Assembly (NCBI RefSeq): GCF_002000125.1
Contig: NZ_MLHH01000017.1
Span: 1 to 64,000 of the forward strand
Source of the DNA: Rodentibacter heidelbergensis
GTDB lineage: Bacteria > Pseudomonadota > Gammaproteobacteria > Enterobacterales > Pasteurellaceae
DNA length: 64,000 nt
Direction of reading: 5' to 3'
The position numbers and the translations under genes were made by a program. Within the stretch, counting starts at the first letter, position 1; each line of letters opens with the position of its first letter. Shown here piece by piece: positions 27,834 through 36,788 of this stretch. Under the pieces are notes generated by a model that saw only the letters and a program-made list of their open reading frames with translations, was not told the origin of the DNA and did no database searches.

Positions 27834-28778
27834 ATGGAAAATGTCATGCAAACACTCCTTAAATTAACCCAATTTGTCAGTAAAACCTTTGCCTTATGGG
27901 CTATTGTTTTTGCTGTACTTGCCTTCTTATTTCCTGCGGAATTCAAAATTTTCGCCCCTTATATCCCTTACTTATTAGGCTTAGTGATGTTCGGTATGGG
28001 GATCACGCTCACCTTTAGTGATTTCGCTGAAGTCGCCAAACACCCAAAAGCCGTATTTATCGGCGTGGTAGGGCAATTTATCATTATGCCAATGATAGCT
28101 TTTGGCTTAGCCAAAGCCTTTCATTTACCCCCGGATCTTGCAGTAGGCGTCATCTTAGTCGGCTCATGCCCCGGCGGCACTTCATCAAATGTGATGACTT
28201 ATCTTGCTAAAGGCAATACCGCACTTTCCGTTGCTTGCACGACCATTTCAACCCTACTCTCTCCACTTTTAACGCCGGCAATTTTCTATTTGCTGGCAAG
28301 CCAATGGTTGGATATTAACGCCTCAGCGATGTTTATGTCGGTGCTAAAAATGGTGTTATTCCCTATTTTCTTAGGCTTAGTGGTTCGTATGCTGTTCAAA
28401 AACGTCATTGTTCAAGCAAGCCAAATTACGCCATTGATCTCCGTAGTGTCCATTGTCTTAATTTTGGCGGCAGTGGTCGCGGTGAGCAAAGATAGAATTG
28501 TAGAATCCGGATTATTCATTTTCAGTGTAGTGGTATTACATAACTGCCTCGGCTATTTCATCGGCTTTCTTGCAGCCAAACTGTTTAAACTCAATACAGC
28601 AGACAGCAAAGCCATCGCCATTGAAGTAGGCATGCAAAATTCAGGTTTAGGGGCCGCCCTAGCAAGCGCCCATTTTAACCCCATTGCCGCCGTACCAAGT
28701 GCGTTATTTAGTTTCTGGCACAATGTTTCCGGCCCGATTTTAGCCAATATTTTCTCAAATATGAAAAATGAAAAATAA
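27834..28778 (+). CDS. Bile acid:sodium symporter (BASS) family transporter
   Basis: 314 residues with about nine or ten membrane helices. FGMGITLTFSDFAEVAKHPKA and GSCPGGTSSNVMTYLAKGNTALS are hallmark BASS motifs; the second holds Na+-site residues, and EVGMQNSGLGAALA is the second crossover helix. Bacterial members move pantoate, pyrimidine precursors, 2-keto acids or similar anions with sodium; the substrate here is not assignable. MQTLLKLTQF at 27846 is an alternative start, with GGA upstream. It follows sapF after 50 bases without a terminator, so it may share that transcript. Confidence 0.85.
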   Translation: MENVMQTLLKLTQFVSKTFALWAIVFAVLAFLFPAEFKIFAPYIPYLLGLVMFGMGITLTFSDFAEVAKHPKAVFIGVVGQFIIMPMIAFGLAKAFHLPPDLAVGVILVGSCPGGTSSNVMTYLAKGNTALSVACTTISTLLSPLLTPAIFYLLASQWLDINASAMFMSVLKMVLFPIFLGLVVRMLFKNVIVQASQITPLISVVSIVLILAAVVAVSKDRIVESGLFIFSVVVLHNCLGYFIGFLAAKLFKLNTADSKAIAIEVGMQNSGLGAALASAHFNPIAAVPSALFSFWHNVSGPILANIFSNMKNEK

Positions 28779-28806
28779 CGGAAAAATTGACCGCACTTGA
28801 TAAACC

Positions 28807-28836
28807 AAAGGCAGGGATTTCCCTGCCTTTCTAATA
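28807..28836 (+). terminator. Hairpin terminator after the BASS transporter gene
   Basis: A 10-bp perfect stem AAAGGCAGGG / CCCTGCCTTT with a 4-base ATTT loop. The T tract is short (CTTTCTAAT). An uptake sequence lies 9 bases upstream at 28790-28798, a common place for uptake sequences in this family. Confidence 0.7.
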
Positions 28837-28953
28837 ATCAATGCCTTGAATACAATTTTCATACAAGAATTGAAGTAAGATTTCCCGCTTACTTTGATCT
28901 TGATAAAAAGCAGCAAGCATTAAATTAAATTAAATTCATCACAATAGTTTTCA
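28837..28953 (-). other. AT-rich gap with a 29-codon open frame, possible gene remnant
   Basis: On the minus strand a short frame from 28923 reads MLAAFYQDQSKREILLQFLY and stops at 28834-28836 region. It has no recognisable ribosome binding site and is preceded by ATTTAATTTAATTTA. It reads like real protein but matches nothing I recognise. It could be a leftover gene end. Confidence 0.25.
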
Positions 28954-30819
28954 CTACTTCACACTCCCACAATTCAAACAATATAAATATTGTCCTTTGG
29001 GATCATTCAATTTATCTAGCTGATGGAGCTGTTGTTTAACTTGTTGGAACGGTTTAGGGAGATCAAGCCATTGCGTCATCAATGCCTGTCCGCTTTGTCT
29101 GAGATCTCGGAATAATTTCCCCACTAAGCTGCTGTCTTCCTCAATCATCCATTCCACGGAAAAATCCTCAATCACAGGATCACGATGTAAATTGACTAAT
29201 TCCCCGGCTTTTTCCACCGCACGATCAAAATCCCCCAATTCATCCACCAAGTTATGTTTGAAAGCATCTTTGCCCAACCATACTTGACCTTGTGCGATAG
29301 TATCTACGGCACTTTTCGGCATTTGGCGTCCTTGGCTCACTAAAGTTAAAAATTGATCGTAGCCATGCTCAATTTCCAGCTGATAAATATCTTGCGTATT
29401 TTTAGAGAGAGGGCTGAAAACAGAAGTGCCTGCCAAATCGGTTGTTGCCACACCATCGGCATTGACACCTATTTTTTTGATCGTATTTTCAAAGGTGGAC
29501 AACATGGCAAAAATCCCAATGGATCCAGTGAGGGTATTTTTATCCGCAATAATGTAATCCGATGTGGCTGAAATCCAATAGCCCCCCGATGCAGCCATCG
29601 CCCCCATGGACACCACCACCGGTTTGCCTGCTTTTTGTAAATTATCCACTTCTTGACGGATCAGCTCTGAAGCAAAGGCACTGCCTCCCGGTGAATTAAC
29701 CCGTAACACCACGGCTTTCACAGTTTCATCGTCATAAGCCTTACGCAACAAACGGGCAACACTATCACCGCCCACTTCGCCTTCGGCACTTTCCCCATCA
29801 ATAATTGCCCCTTCAACATTCACCACAGCAATTTTATTCTGTCCCATTGATGACGCCATACGATCCTCAAAGCCGGATAAATAGGTGGAAAAATCCACCA
29901 TATTCACTTCCCCCTCTGCATTTTTACCAAAAAGTGCGGTCAATTTTTTATCTAAATCTAACTGGGTCGCCAAATCCGTGACTAATTGACGTTGTTTTGA
30001 ATAAGCCGTGCTGTCGCCCTTCAACGCTTTCAATTCGGTTAAATACTGCTTCGCACTCGGTAATAAGGTTTCCTTTGAAATATGGCGGTTTGTGCTGACA
30101 ATTTGCATATAGCTTTCCCACATACCGTTTAACCATTGGCTCATATTCGCTTTGGCTTCCGGCGACATCTCATTGCGTAAGAAAGGCTCAACCGCCGATT
30201 TATAGGTGCCCACACGGAAAATATGAGGGGTAATCGCCAATTTATCTAATAAATCTTTGTAATATAAATTCTCTTGTGCCAAACCTTGAATGGAAACCTG
30301 CCCAATCGGATTAAGATAAATCTGATCGGCAAAACTCGCTAAAAAATACTGGCCTTGGGAATAATTATTCGCAAAGGCGATCACCGGTTTTTCGGACGTT
30401 TTAAAATCTTTAATCGCTTTGCCAATATAATCCATAGCCGGCAGATCACCGCCTGAAAAATAATTCAGATCCAGTACCAAACCTCGAATACTGTCATCAT
30501 TTTTTGCCAAACTAATCGCATAAACCACATCGAAGGTGGAAATTTGGAGTGGGGTACGTTCCGTTGTGTTTAACTCCCGCAACGCCTGTTGCCAGCCAAA
30601 TGCCTCATCACGATTATCCGCCAAATAGCCGTCTAAATTCAGCAACAATGCCCCTTTATCGGCAGCTAAATTCACCGTGTTTTTTTTCGTATTACTCGTC
30701 AAACTAAATAGGCTGATTACCAATAAAATGAAAATTAAAAAGAAAAAATTCATCACTAAATCACGAATAAAATTTAGTGCCCGCCAACAAAATTTAATCA
30801 CTCGAAAAATAGGGTTCAT
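28954..30819 (-). CDS. sppA: Signal peptide peptidase SppA, 67 kDa type (protease IV)
   Basis: 621 residues, the double-length form with two protease-IV domains. One N-terminal membrane anchor (about residues 21-41, LVMNFFFLIFILLVISLFSL) holds it in the inner membrane. The catalytic dyad is split between domains: Lys207 in GTYKSAVEPFLRNEM and Ser411 in MAASGGYW. It degrades cleaved signal peptides. The C-terminal ending LYCLNCGSVK corresponds to the Cys-containing tail of E. coli SppA. It is divergent from the YdjA-like nitroreductase, as in E. coli and Haemophilus. Confidence 0.93.
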   Translation of the reverse strand: MNPIFRVIKFCWRALNFIRDLVMNFFFLIFILLVISLFSLTSNTKKNTVNLAADKGALLLNLDGYLADNRDEAFGWQQALRELNTTERTPLQISTFDVVYAISLAKNDDSIRGLVLDLNYFSGGDLPAMDYIGKAIKDFKTSEKPVIAFANNYSQGQYFLASFADQIYLNPIGQVSIQGLAQENLYYKDLLDKLAITPHIFRVGTYKSAVEPFLRNEMSPEAKANMSQWLNGMWESYMQIVSTNRHISKETLLPSAKQYLTELKALKGDSTAYSKQRQLVTDLATQLDLDKKLTALFGKNAEGEVNMVDFSTYLSGFEDRMASSMGQNKIAVVNVEGAIIDGESAEGEVGGDSVARLLRKAYDDETVKAVVLRVNSPGGSAFASELIRQEVDNLQKAGKPVVVSMGAMAASGGYWISATSDYIIADKNTLTGSIGIFAMLSTFENTIKKIGVNADGVATTDLAGTSVFSPLSKNTQDIYQLEIEHGYDQFLTLVSQGRQMPKSAVDTIAQGQVWLGKDAFKHNLVDELGDFDRAVEKAGELVNLHRDPVIEDFSVEWMIEEDSSLVGKLFRDLRQSGQALMTQWLDLPKPFQQVKQQLHQLDKLNDPKGQYLYCLNCGSVK

Positions 30820-30919
30820 AGGGTTTCAGAAGCTAAAAAAAATTGCGCTTAGAGTAACATAAACCCATAGTAAAAACTATGTTATAATCCACCGCACTTT
30901 TAATTGATGAAGAAGAAAA

Positions 30920-31474
30920 ATGGATGCATTAACCCTTTTAACCACCCGCCGTTCAAACAAAAAACTCAGTGCCCCCGCCCCAAATAAAATGCAGCTTGAA
31001 AAAATGTTCCAAGCGGCACTTCGTACACCGGATCATGGCAAATTATCCCCTTATCATTTTGTGGTGATCGAAAACGAGGGGCTGAATAAGTTAGAGCAGT
31101 TACTTAAAGAGGCGGTCGTTGAGTTCAATCTCGGTGAAGAGCGCTTAAAAAAAGCAGAGAATTTGGCACACCGCGCCCCGATGGTGATTGCCGTTATCGC
31201 CAAAATCAATCCGGATATTGCTAAAGTGCCTGCTTGGGAACAACTCGTCACCGCAGGTTGTGCCGCCTATGGGATTCAACTTGCCGCCCATGCCCAAGGT
31301 TTTGATAATGTTTGGATCACCGGAAAATGGGTATCAGGTAGTGCGCTTCGGCAAGCACTCCGTTGCCGTGAACAAGATGAAATTGTGGCATTATTAATGC
31401 TCGGCACCTCCACAGAAAAAGTGGAAAGAGAATGTCGACAAGAAAGCCTTGAAGACTTTGTCAGTTATTTATAA
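30920..31474 (+). CDS. Nitroreductase family protein (YdjA-like)
   Basis: 184 residues, the minimal nitroreductase fold characteristic of YdjA: LLTTRRSNKKLSAPAPNKMQ at the start supplies FMN phosphate contacts, then RTPDHGKLSPYHFVV and the C-terminal LGTSTE. A homodimeric FMN oxidoreductase of unknown natural substrate. GATGAAGAAGAAAAATGG upstream gives a purine-rich binding site. Adjacent, divergent sppA is a conserved neighbour. An uptake sequence at 30891 sits in the 100-bp shared promoter region. Confidence 0.86.
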   Translation: MDALTLLTTRRSNKKLSAPAPNKMQLEKMFQAALRTPDHGKLSPYHFVVIENEGLNKLEQLLKEAVVEFNLGEERLKKAENLAHRAPMVIAVIAKINPDIAKVPAWEQLVTAGCAAYGIQLAAHAQGFDNVWITGKWVSGSALRQALRCREQDEIVALLMLGTSTEKVERECRQESLEDFVSYL

Positions 31475-31493
31475 AAACGCCTCTTTAACAACA

Positions 31494-31535
31494 CAATGTG
31501 GGTGAACCTTGTTCACCCACATTGCTATTTTCCCT
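31494..31535. terminator. Terminator between convergent ydjA-like and slam genes
   Basis: A 14-bp perfect stem (CAATGTGGGTGAAC with GTTCACCCACATTG) around a 3-base loop, followed on the plus strand by CTATTTTCCC. It lies between two convergent genes and can serve both. Confidence 0.72.
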
Positions 31536-31544
31536 CTCATAAAT

Positions 31545-32987
31545 TTAAAAGGTTTTCTCAAAAATCACATTCAGGCTTTGGCGGTTGTAGGAATACAAAG
31601 TCGGAATGTTACTTTTTTGTTTGCGGTAAGAAAATTGTAGTTTCGGGGTGATGCCGAAAACATGCCAATCCCGTTTCCATAGGGTGAAATTCACGTTGAA
31701 AATGCGATCTTTACGCACTTTGCCCAAGGCAATCAGCCCGCCTAGCACCGCTTTATCTTTGTAGTGTCGTTGTGAAATGCCGAAAGCCAAACGGCTTGAA
31801 ATCCCTTTGCCCCACTCTTGTCCCCAGCCGAGGCGGAGGGATTTGGTGTCCGAGCCGTACTGTTTCACCTGGGTGGTTTCTCGGTTGAAATCACCGCCAA
31901 GGTAGAAAAATTGGCGTGGCGTTCTTGCCCAAACCAGTGTGGCGGAAATCAGTTTTCGCTTGCCGTTTTGCGCTTGGCTTTTGAAATAACGCTGTTTGGC
32001 AAATTCTGCGGCGCTTGAAAGTTGCCAGTTCGGGTTGAGCCAATGGCTCAATTCCAACCTTGCGCCATTTGCCCATTGATAGCTTTCGCCGCCATACCCA
32101 CGTTTTTCATAAAAAGGCATCAGGCTTAGCGTAGATTGTGCGGTTTTGTAACGCAGCCCTAGGGATGTGCGGTTATAAATATCGTCATAATCGTGATTAT
32201 CCCAATAACTTTTACCCGATAAATCATTTTCAAAGCCTAAATAATAGCGGTTGCCAAGGTTAAAATCTTTGCCAAGCGAAACATTGTAAGCCATGCCATG
32301 TGCAGTTTGGGGCATCATATCGTCATTTTTCACATAGCCCGTTTGCTCAATATTGCGGCTGTCGGCGGTGTTATTCACGTTGGTGTCACGCACATAATAG
32401 GCACTGGCAGAAATCTGCCAAGCCTCCCGTTCCTGCAACGCCTCTAAATAAGCCTTAATAAGCTGTTGCACTGGGGCGGGCGTGGCAGGGGCGCTCAAGG
32501 CTTTTTGAAATTGTTCGGTGGCGGCGGTGTTTTGTTTATCGTTAAATAAGGCAATGGCGAGTTCAATACGCACAGGATTAAGATCCGCCCGTTCTGCCAA
32601 CATGTCACGATAAACCCGAATGGCTTTGCTGAATTCCCCTTTTAATGCCGCCAGTTTGGCTTCCGCAAACTGGATAAGCAAAGGATCGGTATGAGGAAAG
32701 GTTTTATAAATCGCCAGCAATTGCTCAATCAACTGTAGTTCACGGGCGTAAATGGCTTGGCTTAACAGTTGTTGGGTTAATGCCAGATTATGTTTTAAAT
32801 CCGCTTCAGAAAGGTGAAGCGGTGGTTGATTTTGCCCCTGAAGGCTCACCTCTTGCTCGGCTTTCTTTGGCTCTGCGTTCTTTGGCTCTGCCACTTTGAG
32901 GTTTTGTTGTGGCTCGCCGATATTGGCTGAGGTGGGTAAGGTAAAAAGCAGGGGGAAAAGTGCGGTTAAAATTTGGGGTATTTTCAT
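31545..32987 (-). CDS. Slam-type surface lipoprotein assembly modifier (DUF560 outer-membrane barrel)
   Basis: 480 residues. A signal peptide (MKIPQILTALFPLLF, cleavage near PTSA at about 20) is followed by a helical TPR-like domain (about 60-195, with AKLAALKGEFSKAIRVYRDM). A barrel domain then runs from SASAYYVRDTNVNNT to the C-terminal Phe. YVRDTNVNN and the alternating aromatic strands are characteristic of Slam proteins, which move lipidated or soluble cargo across the outer membrane to the cell surface. Its likely cargo is the lipoprotein encoded 75 bases upstream on the same strand. The other cargo possibility, a haemophore, is not encoded here. Confidence 0.85.
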   Translation of the reverse strand: MKIPQILTALFPLLFTLPTSANIGEPQQNLKVAEPKNAEPKKAEQEVSLQGQNQPPLHLSEADLKHNLALTQQLLSQAIYARELQLIEQLLAIYKTFPHTDPLLIQFAEAKLAALKGEFSKAIRVYRDMLAERADLNPVRIELAIALFNDKQNTAATEQFQKALSAPATPAPVQQLIKAYLEALQEREAWQISASAYYVRDTNVNNTADSRNIEQTGYVKNDDMMPQTAHGMAYNVSLGKDFNLGNRYYLGFENDLSGKSYWDNHDYDDIYNRTSLGLRYKTAQSTLSLMPFYEKRGYGGESYQWANGARLELSHWLNPNWQLSSAAEFAKQRYFKSQAQNGKRKLISATLVWARTPRQFFYLGGDFNRETTQVKQYGSDTKSLRLGWGQEWGKGISSRLAFGISQRHYKDKAVLGGLIALGKVRKDRIFNVNFTLWKRDWHVFGITPKLQFSYRKQKSNIPTLYSYNRQSLNVIFEKTF

Positions 32988-33061
32988 GATATTTAGATTT
33001 CTGTCTGAGTGAAAACGCCCCTTTTCAGAGGCGTTGTTAACAAGCGTTTTAAAGGGTTAAA

Positions 33062-34399
33062 TTATTGTTTGGGTGCACTATAAATCCCATTGTATATTTT
33101 ATCCTGACCGTTATCATTAACCCTCAAATTAATCACACCCCAACTTTCGTGCTCACCTAGAACACCTCGATAATCACCATGATCTACCCCGCTATCAGGT
33201 GAAATACTTCCTCTATAAGTATAGTAATCGGGATTAGGATTATCGATATCCGTTGCATTTAAATTAATCTTTCCAAAATTAGTGGAATCTAACAGCCCGG
33301 AAATACGTCTATTATCAAAATCAGCGGTTAATGTTACTGAACCCTCTTTCTGAAAAGCATTATTTATAATGTACGGAGAATTTGCTCCATAAGTTCTAAT
33401 TGAAGCGATCACCTCTCCCCGATAAGTGGCAGTGCCTTGAGGAACATTAATCAACGTTTCTATCCCCGGCTTTCCAATAATAAATGATGCCACTTCTGCA
33501 CCTATCCCTTGGTTATCGGTAAATAACATACCATAAGAGCTATAAGGGGTATTCATCACCACATAATTCACTTCATTTTTTCCGGAGCCATCATCTACCG
33601 TCAAATTCGGATCTGTGAATACGCCCTCATGAAGGCCTAATTGCCCCTTAGCGAGTTTGCCTAAATCGACCCTCACTGCCTGATTATTGTTCTCAGTAAA
33701 AAGCCCTGTATTACGGGAGACAAGGGTAAGATAGTTTAGTCCCTGACTTTTACCTTCTAAATTAATCACCCGCTCACCTTCCGGAATAACAGGTACTTTC
33801 GGATGAACCGGATTAGGTTGTGGCGTGGATACTGTCGGTGGAATTGGGTTAGACGGTTGGTTTGGTTGCCCCGATTGGTTTTGTTGGGGAGGTTGATTTG
33901 CCTGCCCTGCTGGGTTTTGCTGAGAAGGTTGGTTTGCCTGTCCTGTTTGGTTTTGTTGAGAAGGTTGAGTTACCTGCCCTGCTGGGTTCTGCTGAGGAGG
34001 TTGAGTTGCCTGCCCTGCTGGGTTCTGCTGAGAAGGTTGGCTTGCCTGCCCTGCTGGGTTTTGCTGAGAAGGTTGGCTTGCCTGCCCTGCTGGGTTTTGC
34101 TGAGAAGGTTGGCTTGCCTGCCCTGCTGGGTTTTGTTGAGGTGATTGGCTTGCCTGCCCTGTTTGGTTCTGTTGAGGGGATTGACTTGGTTTAGCAGATT
34201 GATTTGACTGCCCCGATTGGCTTTCTTTAGCGGATTGCGTTGCCTTCCCTGACGTTTTCGGTTTAGCTGGCAGGCTTGGTTTTGCCGGCTGAACAGATTG
34301 GGATTTTTTATCAGAAGCATTACTGCTATGGTTAGAACCACAACCTGCAAGCATAAAAGCAACAAGCACTGCCGCTGCTGTTTTCATTGTAACATTCAT
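33062..34399 (-). CDS. Surface lipoprotein with repeat stalk and TbpB-like barrel domain, candidate Slam cargo
   Basis: 445 residues. The start ATG has GGAGGTAAC directly upstream. A lipoprotein signal MKTAAAVLVAFMLAGC places the lipidated Cys at residue 20. Residues about 21-72 are a Ser/Lys/Pro-rich linker, 73-180 are nine 12-residue Gln/Pro/Asn repeats, 181-205 a Pro-rich hinge, and 206-445 a globular part. GTATYRGEVIAS, then VTLTADFDNRRISGLL, and the end NGIYSAPKQ match the handle/barrel fold of TbpB-type and other Slam-dependent lipoproteins. Its ligand is unknown; transferrin, haemoglobin or complement factors are bound by relatives. Co-directional slam follows after 74 bases. Confidence 0.78.
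   Translation of the reverse strand: MNVTMKTAAAVLVAFMLAGCGSNHSSNASDKKSQSVQPAKPSLPAKPKTSGKATQSAKESQSGQSNQSAKPSQSPQQNQTGQASQSPQQNPAGQASQPSQQNPAGQASQPSQQNPAGQASQPSQQNPAGQATQPPQQNPAGQVTQPSQQNQTGQANQPSQQNPAGQANQPPQQNQSGQPNQPSNPIPPTVSTPQPNPVHPKVPVIPEGERVINLEGKSQGLNYLTLVSRNTGLFTENNNQAVRVDLGKLAKGQLGLHEGVFTDPNLTVDDGSGKNEVNYVVMNTPYSSYGMLFTDNQGIGAEVASFIIGKPGIETLINVPQGTATYRGEVIASIRTYGANSPYIINNAFQKEGSVTLTADFDNRRISGLLDSTNFGKINLNATDIDNPNPDYYTYRGSISPDSGVDHGDYRGVLGEHESWGVINLRVNDNGQDKIYNGIYSAPKQ
33860..34183 (-). repeat. Nine tandem 36-bp repeats inside the lipoprotein gene
   Basis: Nine in-frame copies encode variants of QPSQQNPAGQAS (residues 73-180). The middle copies are almost identical in DNA, while the outer copies differ (QTGQAN, QSGQPN), a pattern expected from expansion and contraction by slipped pairing or recombination. 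The 36-bp unit keeps the reading frame, so stalk length can change without loss of the protein. Confidence 0.93.
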
Positions 34400-34775
34400 T
34401 GTTACCTCCGAATTAAATTAATTTTTACGATATAAATGTTTCTACTTTTCCACAGAAACGAGGAGGATATTAACAAATATGAAACATAATCAAAACAAAA
34501 ATAGAACAATGTAGTTGAATTAATGCCATTTAGCACCAAATGCTATGACTTTAGCCCCCTTATGCTTTATCAGCACAGCGGTTTGTAGGAAGTTTGATTG
34601 AAATAAAAACAGGAAAAGTGCGGTCGAAAATAAGACTAAATTTCAGATTTTTAGCCCTTTAAATGTGATTTTTTGGGAAAAACAGTAGGGACACACTGCG
34701 TGTGTCCGAACTTTAACCTATTGAAATAATTTGATTTTATAACGGACACACGCAGTGTGTCCCTACCTTTATCAT
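34400..34775. other. 376-bp intergenic region upstream of the lipoprotein gene
   Basis: AT-rich region between two minus-strand genes. It holds the ribosome binding site of the lipoprotein, a possible TATATC -10 element near 34430, an uptake sequence at 34616-34624, and the inverted REP-like pair at 34685-34766. No open frame of note and no clear Fur box was found. Confidence 0.6.
34685..34766. repeat. REP-like doublet (candidate REPIN): two perfectly inverted 24-bp palindromic units
   Basis: The left unit at 34685-34708 and the right unit at 34743-34766 are exact reverse complements, separated by 34 AT-rich bases. Each unit starts with GTAG followed by its own hairpin, GGACACAC-TGC-GTGTGTCC, and ends with a G. 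A GTAG tetranucleotide next to a short palindrome is the layout of REP sequences moved by RAYT (Y1-type) transposases. The doublet could also fold as one long cruciform. It lies 9 bases after folE ends, so it may also act as folE terminator. Confidence 0.75.
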
Positions 34776-35432
34776 TTATTTTTGAACAGTGGCGAGAAAT
34801 TCTTTGCGGGTGTCTCGGTCTTCTAAGAAAACCCCGCCATAAGCGGAGGTCACCGTATAGCTGTGGGTGTCTTTAATGCCACGGGCTTTCACACAAAAGT
34901 GAGTAGCTTTCACATAAACCGCCACATCATCGGTTTCTAAAATGGTTTGAAAAGCGGTGAGAAGTTGCTCGGTTAAACGCTCTTGTACTTGTGGACGTTG
35001 GGCAAAAAAGGACACAATTCGGTTAATTTTAGACAACCCAATCACCCAATCTTTCGGGTAGTACGCCACACAAACTTTGCCGTCAATGGTCACAAAATGA
35101 TGTTCGCAGGTGCTGGTGAGTGTAATATCGTTGACTTGCACCATTTCACTCACTTTCATTTGGTTTTTAATTTTTGTCATTTTCGGGAAATTGGCATAAT
35201 CCATTCCACTGAAAATTTCATCAATAAACATTTTTGCCAAACGGTGCGGGGTTTCTTCCAAACTGTCATCAGCCAAATCTAACCCGATGAGTTTCATCAC
35301 TTCATTCATATGCTTGGCAATGCTAATGCGGCGTTCATCTTTATTTTTGCTCGGGTCAATCATTGGGGTTTCAATGCCTTTTTCTCTTAACGCATTTCTT
35401 ACGCTGAGGGCATCGGGTGAAATTTCGCTCAT
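34776..35432 (-). CDS. folE: GTP cyclohydrolase I, type 1
   Basis: 218 residues. It converts GTP to 7,8-dihydroneopterin triphosphate, the first step of folate and tetrahydropterin synthesis. Zinc ligands are visible in [14 protein letters not shown] and in [34 protein letters not shown] and [15 protein letters not shown] are further signatures. It is divergent from moeA; these two pathways both use GTP-derived pterins, and the gene order is conserved in Haemophilus. Confidence 0.95.
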   Translation of the reverse strand: MSEISPDALSVRNALREKGIETPMIDPSKNKDERRISIAKHMNEVMKLIGLDLADDSLEETPHRLAKMFIDEIFSGMDYANFPKMTKIKNQMKVSEMVQVNDITLTSTCEHHFVTIDGKVCVAYYPKDWVIGLSKINRIVSFFAQRPQVQERLTEQLLTAFQTILETDDVAVYVKATHFCVKARGIKDTHSYTVTSAYGGVFLEDRDTRKEFLATVQK

Positions 35433-35570
35433 AACAGTCTTTCCTAAAAAAATGATGGGCTATTCTAGCAAAGGATAGGCAGATCGTAAAATGAGAAAAA
35501 TTGCTCATTTGAATGAATAAATCTTTAGGGATAAAATAGCCGACAATTTTTCTCAAACTAAGGATTTTCC

Positions 35571-36785
35571 ATGCTCACCTTGGATCAAGCACGCCATCAA
35601 ATGTTGGAACAGCTCCCCTTTCCCTCAGTCATCGAAACCCTCAATTTACAAAATGCTGCCAATCGAATTTGTGCAGAGGATGTGATTTCACCGATTAATG
35701 TACCTTCTTTTGATAATTCAGCGATGGACGGCTATGCGGTGCGTTTGTCCGATTTACACCAATCACTCACCCTTTCTGTGGCAGGGAAAGCCTTTGCCGG
35801 TCATCCTTTTCAAGGGGAATGGCCGCCGCAAAGTGCAATCAGAATTATGACCGGTGCGATGATCCCTGAAGGCACTGATGCGGTGGTGATGCAAGAGCAA
35901 GTGCTGCTTAATGAGGATGGCACGATCACCTTATCTGAGCGTCCAAAGGCTCACCAAAATATTCGCCGTATTGGTGAAGATGTGAAAAAAGGGGAAATAG
36001 TGTTGCCACAAGGCGCACCTTTAAATGCGGTTTCATTGCCCTTATTAGCCTCTCTTGGTATTGCTGAGGTGAAATGTTATCCCCGTTTAAAAGTTGCCCT
36101 CCTTTCCACCGGTGATGAGTTGATTGAGGTGGGAAAAACACTTCAACCGGGGCAAATTTATGATACCAATCGTTTCACGATTAAATTGTTGCTTGAAAAA
36201 CTACATTGCGAGGTGCTGGATTTTGGTCTGCTCCCAGATAATGAAGCGGAGTTTGAAAAGGCTTTTATGAACGCTCAAAAACAAGCCGATCTGGTGATAA
36301 CCAGTGGGGGCGTTTCGGTGGGTGAGGCAGATTTCACCAAAACCGTGTTAGAGAAAGTGGGAAAAATCAATTTTTGGAAACTGGCAATTAAACCGGGTAA
36401 ACCCTTTGCCTTTGGGCAACTTGAACAGGCTTGGTTTTGTGGCTTACCCGGTAATCCGGTTTCTGCCCTCGTCACCTTTTATCAACTGGTTCAACCTGTC
36501 ATTGCGAAACTCCAAGGACAAAAATATTGGAAAAAACCACCGCACTTTTCGGCTATTGCAACAACGCATTTGAAAAAAGCACCGGGGCGTTTAGATTTCC
36601 AACGGGGTTTTTATCAAATCAATGCAGAAGGAAAAATTGAGGTGCAGCCTGTGGGCTTCCAAGGCTCACATTTATTCAGTGCCTTTGTGAAAAGCAATTG
36701 TTTTATTGTGTTAGAACAAGACAGAGGCAATGTGAACGCCGGTGAAACCGTCACCATCGAACCTTTTAATCATTTATTAGGTTAA
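35571..36785 (+). CDS. moeA: Molybdopterin molybdenumtransferase MoeA
   Basis: 404 residues. It inserts molybdate into adenylylated molybdopterin to form active molybdenum cofactor. Four MoeA domains are complete: the start, SFDNSAMDGYAVR with the Asp-Gly substrate site, the MPT-binding domain with ITSGGVSVGEADFTK and AIKPGKPFAFG, PGNPVSALVTF, and the C-terminal beta domain. AAGGATTTTCC upstream is the ribosome binding site. moeB follows after 3 bases in the same operon. Confidence 0.95.
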   Translation: MLTLDQARHQMLEQLPFPSVIETLNLQNAANRICAEDVISPINVPSFDNSAMDGYAVRLSDLHQSLTLSVAGKAFAGHPFQGEWPPQSAIRIMTGAMIPEGTDAVVMQEQVLLNEDGTITLSERPKAHQNIRRIGEDVKKGEIVLPQGAPLNAVSLPLLASLGIAEVKCYPRLKVALLSTGDELIEVGKTLQPGQIYDTNRFTIKLLLEKLHCEVLDFGLLPDNEAEFEKAFMNAQKQADLVITSGGVSVGEADFTKTVLEKVGKINFWKLAIKPGKPFAFGQLEQAWFCGLPGNPVSALVTFYQLVQPVIAKLQGQKYWKKPPHFSAIATTHLKKAPGRLDFQRGFYQINAEGKIEVQPVGFQGSHLFSAFVKSNCFIVLEQDRGNVNAGETVTIEPFNHLLG

Positions 36786-36788
36786 AAA

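Noticed and set aside
33860-34183. Possible CRISPR array from the regularly spaced repeats
   Set aside because: The 36-bp units are contiguous without unique spacers, are in frame inside a good gene, and no cas gene is present.
33803-34194. Plus-strand open frames of 110-113 codons with repeated Leu/Cys/Pro units
   Set aside because: They are the reverse reading of the lipoprotein repeat array, have no ribosome binding site and give a low-complexity product unlike any protein family.
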